Notes under the pieces: generated by a model | Seen by the model: only the letters and a program-made list of their open reading frames with translations | Database searches by the model: none | What the model was told of the DNA's origin: nothing | DNA from: Zoogloea sp041908905 | Lineage (GTDB): Bacteria; Pseudomonadota; Gammaproteobacteria; Burkholderiales; Rhodocyclaceae | Assembly (NCBI RefSeq): GCF_041908905.1 | Contig: NZ_JAYREK010000020.1 | Coordinates: 1-64,000, forward strand | Direction: 5' to 3' | DNA length: 64,000 nt | Translations under genes and position numbers: made by a program | Part shown: positions 45,679 through 54,568 of the stretch, piece by piece | Numbering within the stretch: the stretch's first letter is position 1 | How the letters are laid out: every line of letters begins with the position of its first letter

Positions 45679-47361
45679 ATGTACCGTTACGACCCCTACG
45701 ACCAGCGAATCGTCGACGAGCGCGTCGCCCAGTTTCGCGACCAGACCCGCCGCTACCTGGCCGGCGAGCTCTCCGACGAGGAGTTCCGCCCCCTGCGCCT
45801 GCAGAACGGCCTGTACATCCAGCGCCACGCGCCGATGCTGCGGATCGCGGTGCCCTACGGCCTGCTGTCGTCCACCCAGGTGCGCGAGCTGGCCCGCATC
45901 GCCCGCACCTACGACAAGGGTTACGCCCACATCACCACCCGCCAGAACGTGCAGTTCAACTGGCCCGAGCTGAAGGTGGTGCCCGAGATCCTGGCCGGCC
46001 TCGCCACCGTGCAGATGCACGCCATCCAGACCTCCGGCGCCTGCATCCGCAACATCACCTCCGACCCCTTCGCCGGCGTCGCCGCCGACGAATACCTCGA
46101 CCCGCGCCCCTGGTGCGAGATCCTGCGCCAGTGGAGCACCTTCCACCCCGAGTTCGCCTTCCTGCCGCGCAAGTTCAAGATCGCCGTCAATGGCGCCACC
46201 GAAGACCGGGCCGTCATCCAGTGCCACGACATCGGCCTCGAGCTCAAGCGCGACGCGGCCGGTGAAATCGGCTTCCGCGTGCTGGTCGGCGGCGGCATGG
46301 GCCGCACCCCGATCATCGGCGAGGAGATCAACGCCTTCGTGCCCTGGCAGGACATCATCACCTACTGCGAGGCGATCCTGCGCGTCTACAACCGCTACGG
46401 CCGTCGCGACAACCTCTACAAGGCGCGCATCAAGATCCTGGTGAAGGCCCTCGGCGTCGCCGAGTTCAAGCGCCAGGTCGAGGAGGAATGGACCTTCGGC
46501 AAGGGCGGCCCGAACACCCTCACCGAGGCCGAGCTGACCCGCGTGGCCGGCCACTTCACGACGCCCGCCTACGAGACCCGGCCCGCGGATGACGCCGGCT
46601 ACGTGAGCCAGCGCGCCGCCGACCCGGCCTTCGCCGCCTGGGCCCGGCGCAACGTGCTGGCCCATCGCCAGCCCGGCTACGCCATCGTGGTGCTGTCGCT
46701 GAAGGACCCCAAGCGCGCACCCGGCGACATCACCGACGCCCAGCTCGACCTCGTCGCCGAGCTGGCCGACGCCTACAGCTTCGGCGAAGTCCGCGCCACC
46801 CACGAGCAGAACCTGGTGCTCGCCGACGTCAGGCAGTCCGACCTCTTCGCGGTGTGGGAGAAGGCCCGCGCCGCCGGCCTCGCCACGCCCAACTTCGGCC
46901 TGCTCACCGACCTGATCTGCTGCCCGGGCGGCGACTTCTGCGCGCTGGCCAACGCCAAGTCGATCCCCATCGCCAACGCCATCCAGGCCCGCTTCGACGA
47001 CCTCGACTACCTCCACGACATCGGCGACATCGAGCTCAACATCTCCGGCTGCATGAACTCCTGCGGCCACCACCATGTAGGCCACATCGGCATTCTCGGC
47101 GTCGACAAGAACGGCGAGGAGTGGTACCAGGTCAGCCTCGGCGGCAGCCAGGGCAACCAGACCAGCCTCGGCAAGGTCATCGGCCGCTCGTTTGCCGCCG
47201 CCGAGATGCCCGATGTGATCTCCAAAATCATCAATGTGTATCTGGCCCAGCGCCAGCCGGGCGAGCGCTTCATCGAAACCGTCCGCCGCACCGGCCTCGA
47301 CCCCTTCAAGCTCGGCGTGTATGGCGAAGCCGCCGTCACCGAAAGGAAGCAAAATGCCTAA
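45679..47361 (+). CDS. cysI: Sulfite reductase hemoprotein (nitrite/sulfite reductase family)
   Basis: The enzyme reduces sulfite to sulfide with six electrons at a coupled sirohaem and 4Fe-4S centre. The 560-residue protein has the nitrite/sulfite reductase repeats. The four cluster cysteines are in CCPGGDFCALANAK (near residue 415) and SGCMNSCGHHHVGHIGI (near residue 458). An N-terminal ferredoxin-like segment includes GYAHITTRQNVQFNWPE. No cysJ flavoprotein gene is in the operon, so electrons may come from ferredoxin or another reductase. It overlaps the next gene by eight bases. Confidence 0.93.
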   Translation: MYRYDPYDQRIVDERVAQFRDQTRRYLAGELSDEEFRPLRLQNGLYIQRHAPMLRIAVPYGLLSSTQVRELARIARTYDKGYAHITTRQNVQFNWPELKVVPEILAGLATVQMHAIQTSGACIRNITSDPFAGVAADEYLDPRPWCEILRQWSTFHPEFAFLPRKFKIAVNGATEDRAVIQCHDIGLELKRDAAGEIGFRVLVGGGMGRTPIIGEEINAFVPWQDIITYCEAILRVYNRYGRRDNLYKARIKILVKALGVAEFKRQVEEEWTFGKGGPNTLTEAELTRVAGHFTTPAYETRPADDAGYVSQRAADPAFAAWARRNVLAHRQPGYAIVVLSLKDPKRAPGDITDAQLDLVAELADAYSFGEVRATHEQNLVLADVRQSDLFAVWEKARAAGLATPNFGLLTDLICCPGGDFCALANAKSIPIANAIQARFDDLDYLHDIGDIELNISGCMNSCGHHHVGHIGILGVDKNGEEWYQVSLGGSQGNQTSLGKVIGRSFAAAEMPDVISKIINVYLAQRQPGERFIETVRRTGLDPFKLGVYGEAAVTERKQNA

Positions 47362-47878
47362 GCTCATCAAGAACGGCCGCCTCATCGACGACAGCGCCGA
47401 AATCCTCGTGCTCGACGAGAGCCAGGCCCCCGAGGCGCTCAGCCTGCCGGCCGGCCCGGTATTCATCCCCCTCGCCGTCTGGCAGGCCCACAAGTCCGCC
47501 TTCAGCGACCGCAAGGACGTCGGCGTGTGGCTCGACAGCCACGACAACGTGGAAGACCTCGCCCCCGACCTCGGCGAGATCTCCGCGGTGGCCCTCAACT
47601 TCCCCAAGTTCACCGACGGCCGCGCCTACTCGGCCGCCGCGCTGCTGCGCAGCCGCTACGGCTTCAAGGGTGAGATCCGCGCCATCGGCGACGTGCTGCG
47701 CGACCAGTTCTTCTTCATGCAGCGCTGTGGCTTCGACACGATCCAGCCCAAGGCCGGCAAGTACTCCGACGCCCAGCTCGAAGAGAGCCTGGCCAGCCTG
47801 AAGGATTTCTCGGCCCCCTACCAGGCCGCCATCGACCAGCCGGAACCCCTGTTCCGCCGCGCCCAACGCAGCGCCTGA
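47354..47878 (+). CDS. DUF934 protein of the sulfite reductase operon
   Basis: The 174-residue protein belongs to DUF934, which almost always neighbours cysI and cysH in proteobacteria. It contains FTDGRAYSAAALLRSRYGFK and GDVLRDQFFFMQRCGFD, the conserved core. The ATG at 47354 lies inside the cysI end with AGGAAG upstream, so translation is coupled. The role is unknown; an accessory or electron-transfer partner for CysI has been suggested by context. Confidence 0.92.
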   Translation: MPKLIKNGRLIDDSAEILVLDESQAPEALSLPAGPVFIPLAVWQAHKSAFSDRKDVGVWLDSHDNVEDLAPDLGEISAVALNFPKFTDGRAYSAAALLRSRYGFKGEIRAIGDVLRDQFFFMQRCGFDTIQPKAGKYSDAQLEESLASLKDFSAPYQAAIDQPEPLFRRAQRSA

Positions 47879-47891
47879 GCGAGGAGCCGCC

Positions 47892-48617
47892 ATGCACCCG
47901 AACCAGAACCCCAAGCTCGACGACCCGGCCCTGCTGGCCAGCCTCGAAGCCAAGGTCGCCCAGCTCAAGGCCGACCTCGCTGCCTGGGCGGCGGAGCTGC
48001 CGGCCATCACCCTGGCCAACAGCCTCGGCGCCGAGGACATGGTGCTCACCGACGTGATCGCCACCAGCCAGCTGCCCATCGAGATCTTCTCCCTCGACAC
48101 CGGCCGCCTGCCCCTCGAGACCTACGACCTGATGGCCCGGGTGCAGCAGCACTACGGCCTCAAGCTCAAGTTCTACTATCCGCGCCACGAGGCCGTCGAG
48201 GCCTACACCCGCGAGCACGGCATCAACGCCTTCTATGGCAGCGTCGAACTGCGCAAGGCCTGCTGCCATGCCCGCAAGGTCGAGCCCCTCGGCCGGGCGC
48301 TGGCCGGCAAGCAGGCCTGGATCACCGGCCTGCGCGCCCAGCAATCCACCACCCGCACCGACCTGCCCAAGCGCGAGCTCGACGCGGGCAACGGCCTCGT
48401 CAAGTTCAACCCGCTGGCCGACTGGACCGAAAAGGAAGTCTGGGCCTACATCCGGCTGAACCAGGTGCCCTACAACGCCCTCCACGACAAGTTCTACCCA
48501 AGCATCGGCTGCGCGCCCTGCACCCGCCCGATTTCCATCGGCGAGGACGTGCGCGCCGGACGCTGGTGGTGGGAGAATCCCGAATCCAAGGAATGCGGCC
48601 TGCACGTCAAGAAGTGA
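47892..48617 (+). CDS. cysH: Adenylylsulfate/phosphoadenylylsulfate reductase CysH
   Basis: CysH reduces activated sulfate to sulfite using thioredoxin. The 241-residue protein has the PP-loop-like SLGAEDMVLTDVI and LDTGRLPLETYDL. It has both Cys pairs that bind a 4Fe-4S cluster (KACCHARK and GCAPCTRP) and the catalytic Cys in ECGLHVKK at the C terminus. The cluster pairs mark it as the APS-using type, which fits the lack of an APS kinase gene (cysC) here. Confidence 0.94.
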   Translation: MHPNQNPKLDDPALLASLEAKVAQLKADLAAWAAELPAITLANSLGAEDMVLTDVIATSQLPIEIFSLDTGRLPLETYDLMARVQQHYGLKLKFYYPRHEAVEAYTREHGINAFYGSVELRKACCHARKVEPLGRALAGKQAWITGLRAQQSTTRTDLPKRELDAGNGLVKFNPLADWTEKEVWAYIRLNQVPYNALHDKFYPSIGCAPCTRPISIGEDVRAGRWWWENPESKECGLHVKK

Positions 48618-48650
48618 CGGCGGCCCGAGCCACATCAACCGAGTAAATCA

Positions 48651-49586
48651 ATGTCGACGCTCACCAAACAAACCCTGAGCCACCTGGACTGGCTCGAATC
48701 GGAAGCCATCCACATCATGCGTGAAGTGGCCGGCCAGTGCAGCAACCCCGTGCTGCTCTTCTCCGGCGGCAAGGACTCCATCTGCATGCTGCGGATCGCC
48801 GAGAAGGCCTTCCGCCCGGGCAAGTTCCCCTTCCCGCTGATGCACATCGACACCGGCCACAACTACCGCGAAGTCGTCGAGTTCCGCGACAAGCGCGCCG
48901 CCGAGCTGGGCGAGCGGCTGATCGTGCGCTCCGTCGAAGACTCGATGAAGCGCGGCACCGTGGTGCTGAAGAGCGAGAACGAATCCCGCAACAAGCACCA
49001 GTCGGTGACGCTGCTCGAGGCCATCGAGGAATTCGGCTTCGACGCCTGCATCGGCGGCGCCCGCCGCGACGAGGAAAAGGCCCGCGCCAAGGAGCGCATC
49101 ATGAGCTTCCGCGACGAGTTCGGCCAATGGGACCCGAAGAACCAGCGCCCCGAGCTGTGGAACCTCTACAACGCCCGCAGCCACAAGGGCGAGAACATCC
49201 GCGCCTTCCCGATCAGCAACTGGACCGAGATGGACGTCTGGCAGTACATCGAGCGCGAAGGCCTCGAGCTGCCGTCCATCTACTTCGCCCACACCCGCCC
49301 GGTGGTGATCCGCCAGGGCGCGATCGTGCCGGTCAATGTGCCGCTGATGAACGGCGAGCTCACCAACCTGCCCAAGGCCGGCGAGGAGATCGTCGACCTG
49401 CAGGTGCGCTTCCGCACCGTCGGCGACATCTCGTGCACCGCGCCGGTCGAATCCGCCGCCGACAGCGTCGAGAAGATCGTCGTCGAAACCGCCACCACCA
49501 CCATCACCGAGCGCGGCGCCACCCGTCTGGACGACCAGACCAGCGAAGCCTCCATGGAACAACGCAAGAAAGAGGGTTACTTCTGA
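48651..49586 (+). CDS. cysD: Sulfate adenylyltransferase subunit 2 CysD
   Basis: CysD is the catalytic ATP sulfurylase subunit that makes adenylylsulfate. The 311-residue protein has the PP-loop LLFSGGKDS near residues 37-45, then HIDTGHNYREVVEFRD, GGARRDEEKARAKERI and SFRDEFGQWDPKNQRPELWN. The length matches E. coli CysD (302). The stop overlaps the cysN start by one base. Confidence 0.96.
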   Translation: MSTLTKQTLSHLDWLESEAIHIMREVAGQCSNPVLLFSGGKDSICMLRIAEKAFRPGKFPFPLMHIDTGHNYREVVEFRDKRAAELGERLIVRSVEDSMKRGTVVLKSENESRNKHQSVTLLEAIEEFGFDACIGGARRDEEKARAKERIMSFRDEFGQWDPKNQRPELWNLYNARSHKGENIRAFPISNWTEMDVWQYIEREGLELPSIYFAHTRPVVIRQGAIVPVNVPLMNGELTNLPKAGEEIVDLQVRFRTVGDISCTAPVESAADSVEKIVVETATTTITERGATRLDDQTSEASMEQRKKEGYF

Positions 49587-50857
49587 TGTCCGCCCACGTT
49601 GAAGACCACGGCCTGCTGCGCTTCCTGACCTGCGGCTCCGTCGATGACGGCAAGAGCACCCTTATCGGCCGCCTGCTGTTCGACACCAAGGCAATCCTGG
49701 CCGACACCCTGACCGCCATCGAGAAGACCTCCAGCAAGCGCGGCATGACCGCCGTCGACCTGTCCCTCCTCACCGACGGCCTGCAGGCCGAGCGCGAGCA
49801 GGGGATCACCATCGACGTCGCCTACCGCTACTTCTCCACCGGCACCCGCAAGTACATCATCGCCGACGCGCCGGGCCACGAGCAATACACCCGCAACATG
49901 GTCACCGCGGCCTCCACCGCCAACCTGGCCATCATCCTGATCGATGCGCGCAAGGGCGTGCTCACCCAGACCCGTCGCCACAGCTACCTCACCAAGCTGG
50001 TGGGCATCCCCCATGTGGTCGTCGCCGTCAACAAGATGGACCTCGTCGACTACGACCAGGCCACCTACGATCGCATCGTCGGCGAATACAAGGCCTTCGC
50101 CGACCAGATCGGCCTCACCGACGTGCGCTTCATCCCGCTGTCGGCCCTCAACGGCGACATGATCGTCGACCGCGGCGAGCGCCTCGGCTGGTACGACGGC
50201 CCGACGCTGATCGACATCCTCGAATCGGCACCCGCAGCCCACACCGAAAAGGCCGAGAGCTTCCGCTTCCCGGTGCAGTACGTCTGTCGTCCCCAGGCCT
50301 CCGACAACCCCGAGCTGCACGACTACCGTGGCTTCATGGGTCGCGTCGAAGCCGGCGAGATCAACGTCGGCGACAGCGTGACGGTGCTCCCCAACGGCCT
50401 CACCACCCGCGTGAAGGACATCCAGCTGTACGGCCAGTCGCTGCCCAAGGCCATCCACGAACAGTCGGTGACCCTGCTCCTCGAAGACGAGATCGACATC
50501 TCCCGCGGCGACATGATCGTCGCCAGCGGCGAAGCCCCGGCCCAGAGCAAGCAAGTCGAAGCCCTCGTCTGCTGGCTCTCCGAGACGGCCCTGTCACCCG
50601 CCCGCACCTACTGGCTCCGTCACACGACCCGCGAAGTCAAGGCCAAGGTCGCGGCGATCGCCCACCGGGTCGACATCAACACCCTCGCCAACGAACCGGC
50701 CACCACCCTGGCGATGAACGACATCGCCCGCGTCAGCCTGAAACTCGCCCAGCCGATCTTCGCCGATCGCTATGAGGACTCCCGCGCCACCGGCGCCTTC
50801 ATCCTCATTGACGAATCCACCAACAACACCGTCGGCGCCGGCATGATCGTCGCCTGA
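49586..50857 (+). CDS. cysN: Sulfate adenylyltransferase subunit 1 CysN (GTPase)
   Basis: CysN is the GTPase partner that drives ATP sulfurylase. The 423-residue protein has G1 GSVDDGKST near residues 17-25, the switch region EQGITIDVAYRYF, G3 DAPGHEQY, G4 NKMD and two EF-Tu-like barrels. No APS kinase domain is fused at the C terminus, unlike NodQ-type proteins. The start codon overlaps the cysD stop as TGATG. A terminator follows. Confidence 0.96.
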   Translation: MSAHVEDHGLLRFLTCGSVDDGKSTLIGRLLFDTKAILADTLTAIEKTSSKRGMTAVDLSLLTDGLQAEREQGITIDVAYRYFSTGTRKYIIADAPGHEQYTRNMVTAASTANLAIILIDARKGVLTQTRRHSYLTKLVGIPHVVVAVNKMDLVDYDQATYDRIVGEYKAFADQIGLTDVRFIPLSALNGDMIVDRGERLGWYDGPTLIDILESAPAAHTEKAESFRFPVQYVCRPQASDNPELHDYRGFMGRVEAGEINVGDSVTVLPNGLTTRVKDIQLYGQSLPKAIHEQSVTLLLEDEIDISRGDMIVASGEAPAQSKQVEALVCWLSETALSPARTYWLRHTTREVKAKVAAIAHRVDINTLANEPATTLAMNDIARVSLKLAQPIFADRYEDSRATGAFILIDESTNNTVGAGMIVA

Positions 50858-50883
50858 CGAAGCCTTCCCACCACGCCCCAAAG

Positions 50884-50913
50884 CCCGCCCGGCGCAAGCC
50901 CGGCGGGTTTTTT
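50884..50913 (+). terminator. Intrinsic terminator of the cys operon
   Basis: A ten-base-pair stem with one C-C mismatch (CCCGCCCGGC/GCCCGGCGGG) and a GCAA loop is followed by six T. It starts 27 bases after cysN. Confidence 0.9.
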
Positions 50914-51249
50914 CACGGTCAGCGTCCGGACGCACTGGCCCGACAATCTCCGCCCGTGAAGCCTGGCAAACACCACCGACGGGGCGGAGCCAGCCCCAAC
51001 GACGCCCCCAAAGGCAACGCGTGGCCACAAGCTCATCCCATCGATTCAGAGCTACGCTGCCAGAAGCACCATATCCGGCGCGCCGGCCTGCCCGAAAACA
51101 TTGGCCGCGGCGACGCTTACCGTCGCACAGTTGATGTACCGTGGAAATGACAAAAAAACTCTCCGGCCGGCGGTGAGAATCCGCAGATCGCATCGCCAGG
51201 ACCTGACTTGCAAACACCCGGCTCGACATCCATACATCTGCTGCGGACG

Positions 51250-51279
51250 AAAAAAAAGCCAGCTAAGCTGGCTTTTTTT
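51250..51279. terminator. Bidirectional terminator after rplQ
   Basis: AGCCAGC and GCTGGCT around a TAA loop are flanked by seven A on the left and seven T on the right, so it can end transcripts in both directions. On the minus strand it lies 15 bases after the rplQ stop and closes the ribosomal cluster. Confidence 0.92.
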
Positions 51280-51293
51280 AGCATCTGCCTTAA

Positions 51294-51695
51294 TCAGGCA
51301 GCGGCTTGTTCCGTTTCCGGCGCGGCAACTTCAACTTCCGGACGGTCGAGCAGTTCGACGAAGCACATCGGAGCGTTGTCGCCATCACGGAAACCGCACT
51401 TCAGGATACGCAGGTAACCGCCGTTGCGGGCGGTGAAACGCGGACCCAGCTCGTCGAAGATCTTGACGACGATCTCGCGGTCGCGCAGACGGTCGAAAGC
51501 CAGACGACGGTTGGCCAGGCTCGGCTTCTTGCCGAGGGTGATCAGCGGCTCAACAACCTTGCGCAGTTCCTTGGCCTTCGGCACGGTGGTCTTGATGACC
51601 TCGTGACGCAGCAGGGAATTTGCCATGTTGCGCAGCATAGCCTGACGATGGCTGCTGGTGCGGTTGAGCTTGCGAAGACCATTACGGTGACGCAT
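51294..51695 (-). CDS. rplQ: 50S ribosomal protein L17
   Basis: L17 is a large-subunit protein near the exit tunnel. The 133-residue product starts MRHRNGLRKLNRTSSHRQAM and has the NGGYLRILKCGFRDGDNAPM signature. The final residues (PEVEVAAPETEQAAA) are a variable acidic tail. It is the last gene of the alpha operon, after rpoA. Confidence 0.97.
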   Translation of the reverse strand: MRHRNGLRKLNRTSSHRQAMLRNMANSLLRHEVIKTTVPKAKELRKVVEPLITLGKKPSLANRRLAFDRLRDREIVVKIFDELGPRFTARNGGYLRILKCGFRDGDNAPMCFVELLDRPEVEVAAPETEQAAA

Positions 51696-51721
51696 TTGGA
51701 ATTACCTCTTCTTCGTTACGC

Positions 51722-52708
51722 TCAACCGAGCTTTTCCAGCCCGGCCGGCGGCCAGTTTTCAAGTTTCATGCCCAGCGTCAGACCGCGCGAGGCAAGGACT
51801 TCCTTGATCTCGTTCAGCGACTTGCGGCCCAGGTTGGGCGTCTTGAGCAGTTCGGTTTCGGTGCGCTGGATCAGATCACCGATGTAGTAGATGTTCTCGG
51901 CCTTCAGGCAGTTCGCGGAGCGGACGGTCAGCTCGAGATCATCAACCGGACGGAGCAGGATCGGATCGATGGTCGGAGCCTTGGGCGCCTCAACCGCCGT
52001 CGGAGTGCCCTCGAGATCCGCGAACACGGAAAGCTGATCCATCAGCACCCGCGCCGCGAAACGAACGGCCTCTTCCGGATCGACAGCACCGTTGGTCTCG
52101 ATGTCGAGCACCAGACGGTCCAGGTCGGTACGCTGCTCGACGCGAGCGCTTTCCACCGAATAGCTGACACGACGAACCGGGCTGAACGACGCGTCGAGAA
52201 CGATACGACCGATGGTCTTCGTCTCGCCCGCCGCCGGACGCTGGTTGCCGGGGACGTAACCACGTCCCTGCTCGACCTTGATCTGCAGATCGAGCTTGCC
52301 GCCCGGCGCGAGGTGCGCCAGCACGTGATCCGGGTTGATGACTTCGACGTCGTGGGAGACTTCGATGTCCGCGGCCGTCACGACGCCTTCGCCAGCCTTG
52401 ACCAGCGACAGCGTTGCTTCGTTACGACCATGCAGCTTGAGAACAACACCCTTCAGGTTCAGCAGCAGGTCGACAACGTCTTCCCGCACACCATCCAGCG
52501 TCGAGTACTCATGCAGTACGCCCTCGATCGACACCTCGGTCGGCGCGTAGCCCGGCAACGAGGAGAGCAGAATCCGGCGAAGCGCATTACCAAGCGTATG
52601 ACCGAAGCCGCGTTCAAACGGCTCCATGGTCACGCGGGCATGCACCGGCGAAACGTTCTGCACCTCGATGATGCGCGGTTTCAGCAGAGCATTACTTTGC
52701 ATCGACAA
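51722..52708 (-). CDS. rpoA: DNA-directed RNA polymerase subunit alpha
   Basis: RpoA scaffolds core RNA polymerase and contacts activators and UP elements. The 328-residue protein has the N-terminal assembly domain (ERGFGHTLGNALRRILLSSL) and, after a linker, the C-terminal domain (SANCLKAENIYYIGDLIQRT, NLGRKSLNEIKEVLASRGL). The length equals the proteobacterial norm. Confidence 0.98.
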   Translation of the reverse strand: MSMQSNALLKPRIIEVQNVSPVHARVTMEPFERGFGHTLGNALRRILLSSLPGYAPTEVSIEGVLHEYSTLDGVREDVVDLLLNLKGVVLKLHGRNEATLSLVKAGEGVVTAADIEVSHDVEVINPDHVLAHLAPGGKLDLQIKVEQGRGYVPGNQRPAAGETKTIGRIVLDASFSPVRRVSYSVESARVEQRTDLDRLVLDIETNGAVDPEEAVRFAARVLMDQLSVFADLEGTPTAVEAPKAPTIDPILLRPVDDLELTVRSANCLKAENIYYIGDLIQRTETELLKTPNLGRKSLNEIKEVLASRGLTLGMKLENWPPAGLEKLG

Positions 52709-52744
52709 TCCTTCTATAGAGTCGCGCCAGAGGCGCGACCACCA

Positions 52745-53374
52745 TTAACGCGAATACAGTTCGACAACCAGACCTTCGTTCAGGGTCGCAGGCAGTTCCG
52801 CGCGCTGCGGATAAGCCTTGAACGTACCCTTGCCGGCCTTGGCATCAACAGCCAGCCACTCGGGGAAGCCACGGGAATCGGCGGCTTCCAGAGCGGCCTT
52901 GACGCGCAGCTGGTTGCGAGCGCTGTCGGTCAGAGCGATCTCGTCGCCCGGACGAACCGTGTAGGACGGGATATTCACGCGCTTGCCATTGACCAGGACG
53001 CCATTGTGGCGAACGACCTGGCGTGCTTCGGCGCGGGAGGCACCGAAGCCCATGCGATAGGCGACGGCATCCAGACGGCCTTCGAGCAGCTGCAGCAGGT
53101 TCTCACCGGTCTGGCCCTTGCGACGGTCAGCTTCGGCATAGGTCTTGCGGAACTGACGCTCCAGCACGCCGTAGACGCGGCGGATCTTCTGCTTTTCACG
53201 CAGTTGCACACCATAGCCGGACAGGCGCTGACCAGACTTCTGGCCGTGCTGGCCAGGCGCATAGGAGCGACGCTCGATCGCACACTTATCGGTAAAGCAC
53301 TTTTCGCCCTTCAGGAAGAGCTTTTCACCCTCGCGACGGCACTGACGGCACTTCGGGTCAAGATTACGAGCCAC
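52745..53374 (-). CDS. rpsD: 30S ribosomal protein S4
   Basis: S4 starts assembly of the 30S body and in E. coli represses the alpha operon. The 209-residue protein has an S4 RNA-binding domain (RLDAVAYRMGFGASRAEARQ). Its N terminus holds four Cys (KCRQC and KCFTDKC), which would bind zinc; E. coli S4 lacks these. It sits between rpsK and rpoA. Confidence 0.97.
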   Translation of the reverse strand: MARNLDPKCRQCRREGEKLFLKGEKCFTDKCAIERRSYAPGQHGQKSGQRLSGYGVQLREKQKIRRVYGVLERQFRKTYAEADRRKGQTGENLLQLLEGRLDAVAYRMGFGASRAEARQVVRHNGVLVNGKRVNIPSYTVRPGDEIALTDSARNQLRVKAALEAADSRGFPEWLAVDAKAGKGTFKAYPQRAELPATLNEGLVVELYSR

Positions 53375-53388
53375 TGTTCAACTCCTTG

Positions 53389-53778
53389 TCAGATACGACG
53401 CTTCTTCGGCGGACGGCAGCCGTTGTGCGGGATCGGCGTGATATCAGTGATCGTGGTGATCTTGATACCCAGCGCGTTCAGCGCGCGAACGCTGGATTCG
53501 CGACCGGGGCCGGGGCCCTTCACGCGCACTTCCAGGTTCTTGATGCCGCACTCGATGGCCACCTTGCCAGCCGCTTCGGCGGCAACCTGGGCAGCGAACG
53601 GGGTGCTCTTGCGGGAACCCTTGAAGCCGGCGCCACCGGAGGTAGCCCACGACAGCGCGTTGCCCTGGCGATCGGTGATCGTGATGATCGTGTTATTGAA
53701 AGAAGCGTGCACGTGGGCGATGCCCTCAGCCACGTTCTTTTTGATCTTCTTGCGAACCTTCGCAGCAGTCTTTGCCAT
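53389..53778 (-). CDS. rpsK: 30S ribosomal protein S11
   Basis: S11 lies on the 30S platform and helps select the Shine-Dalgarno helix. The 129-residue product has HVHASFNNTIITITDRQGN and ends DITPIPHNGCRPPKKRRI, both conserved. It is followed 14 bases later by rpsD. Confidence 0.97.
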   Translation of the reverse strand: MAKTAAKVRKKIKKNVAEGIAHVHASFNNTIITITDRQGNALSWATSGGAGFKGSRKSTPFAAQVAAEAAGKVAIECGIKNLEVRVKGPGPGRESSVRALNALGIKITTITDITPIPHNGCRPPKKRRI

Positions 53779-53791
53779 GTCTTATCCCTGA

Positions 53792-54154
53792 TTACTTCTT
53801 GCCGGCGATCGCCTTGCGCGGCCCCTTACGGGTACGGGCGTTGGTACGCGTGCGCTGGCCACGAAGGGGCAAACCACGACGATGGCGCACCCCGCGATAG
53901 CACCCCAGATCCATGAGGCGCTTGATACTCATCGTCACTTCACGACGCAGGTCACCCTCGACGGTGAACTTCGCGACTTCGTCGCGCAGCCGTTCCATGT
54001 CCGACTCGGTCAGATCCTTGATCTTGACGGAGCGGCCAATGCCGGCCGCATCACAGATCTGTTGCGCACGAGTGCGCCCAATACCGAAAATCGCGGTCAG
54101 CGCGATCTCGGTGTGCTTGTGGTTGGGAATGTTTACCCCTGCAATGCGGGCCAT
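53792..54154 (-). CDS. rpsM: 30S ribosomal protein S13
   Basis: S13 sits at the 30S head and contacts the 50S subunit and P-site tRNA. The 120-residue protein starts MARIAGVNIPNHKHTEIALT and ends in the basic tail RTRTNARTRKGPRKAIAGKK. It is the first gene of the alpha operon, just after a predicted promoter. Confidence 0.97.
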   Translation of the reverse strand: MARIAGVNIPNHKHTEIALTAIFGIGRTRAQQICDAAGIGRSVKIKDLTESDMERLRDEVAKFTVEGDLRREVTMSIKRLMDLGCYRGVRHRRGLPLRGQRTRTNARTRKGPRKAIAGKK

Positions 54155-54182
54155 GCGTTCACCCCAAAATGCTAAACGTTAA

Positions 54183-54211
54183 ATTATAAAGAATGCGGGT
54201 GACCGCATCAA
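54183..54211 (-). promoter_or_regulatory. Predicted sigma-70 promoter of the alpha operon
   Basis: Read on the minus strand, TTGATG (54206-54211) and a perfect TATAAT (54183-54188) are 17 bases apart. The -35 overlaps the rpmJ stop codon. The spacer also holds an ATGCGG/CCGCAT hairpin that could end upstream transcripts. The start would be near 54176, leaving a leader of about 22 bases before rpsM. Confidence 0.65.
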
Positions 54212-54321
54212 CCCTGACGCTGCTTGTGGCGCGGATCAGTACAGATCACGCGAACAACACCTTTGCGACGGACAATCTTGCAGTTTCTGCAAAGCCGCTT
54301 GACCGATGCTTGAACTCTCAT
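54208..54321 (-). CDS. rpmJ: 50S ribosomal protein L36
   Basis: L36 is the smallest 50S protein. The 37-residue product starts MRVQASVKRLCRNCKIVRRK and ends VICTDPRHKQRQG. The C-x2-C...C...H set marks the zinc-binding form. AGCTAG precedes the ATG. It lies between infA and rpsM. Confidence 0.96.
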   Translation of the reverse strand: MRVQASVKRLCRNCKIVRRKGVVRVICTDPRHKQRQG

Positions 54322-54345
54322 TTCTAGCTCCTGACTACTATTCTG

Positions 54346-54564
54346 TTATTTCGCTCGGAAAACGATCCGGGCCCTGCTCAAATCATACGGCGTCAGCTGC
54401 ACCGTAACCTTGTCGCCGGGAAGAATCCGGATGTAGTGCATCCGCATCTTCCCCGAGATGTGGCCAAGAACCACGTGGCCATTTTCAAGCTTCACTCTGA
54501 AGGTCGCATTGGGGAGGTTCTCGAGAACCTCACCCTGCATCTCGATGTAATCTTCCTTCGACAT
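54346..54564 (-). CDS. infA: Translation initiation factor IF-1
   Basis: IF-1 blocks the A site during initiation. The 72-residue OB-fold protein has the conserved GEVLENLPNATFRVKLENGH and GKMRMHYIRILPGDKV. Its place between secY and rpmJ is typical of betaproteobacteria; in E. coli infA lies elsewhere. Confidence 0.97.
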   Translation of the reverse strand: MSKEDYIEMQGEVLENLPNATFRVKLENGHVVLGHISGKMRMHYIRILPGDKVTVQLTPYDLSRARIVFRAK

Positions 54565-54568
54565 AAGC

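Larger units (their letters stand above)
50858..51293. other. Intergenic region between the cys operon and rplQ
   Basis: These 436 bases lie between convergent operons. The cysN terminator is at 50884-50913 and the rplQ bidirectional terminator at 51250-51279. About 330 bases between them show no gene with a ribosome binding site, no tRNA and no recognised riboswitch. Confidence 0.6.

Noticed and set aside
50956..51150. A 64-codon frame in the gap before rplQ
   Set aside because: There is no ribosome binding site or recognisable sequence, and it lies between two terminators.
51140..51200. A stretch with CCGGCGGTGAGAATCCGC resembling part of an FMN riboswitch
   Set aside because: The surrounding conserved elements of the aptamer are missing and no riboflavin gene follows.
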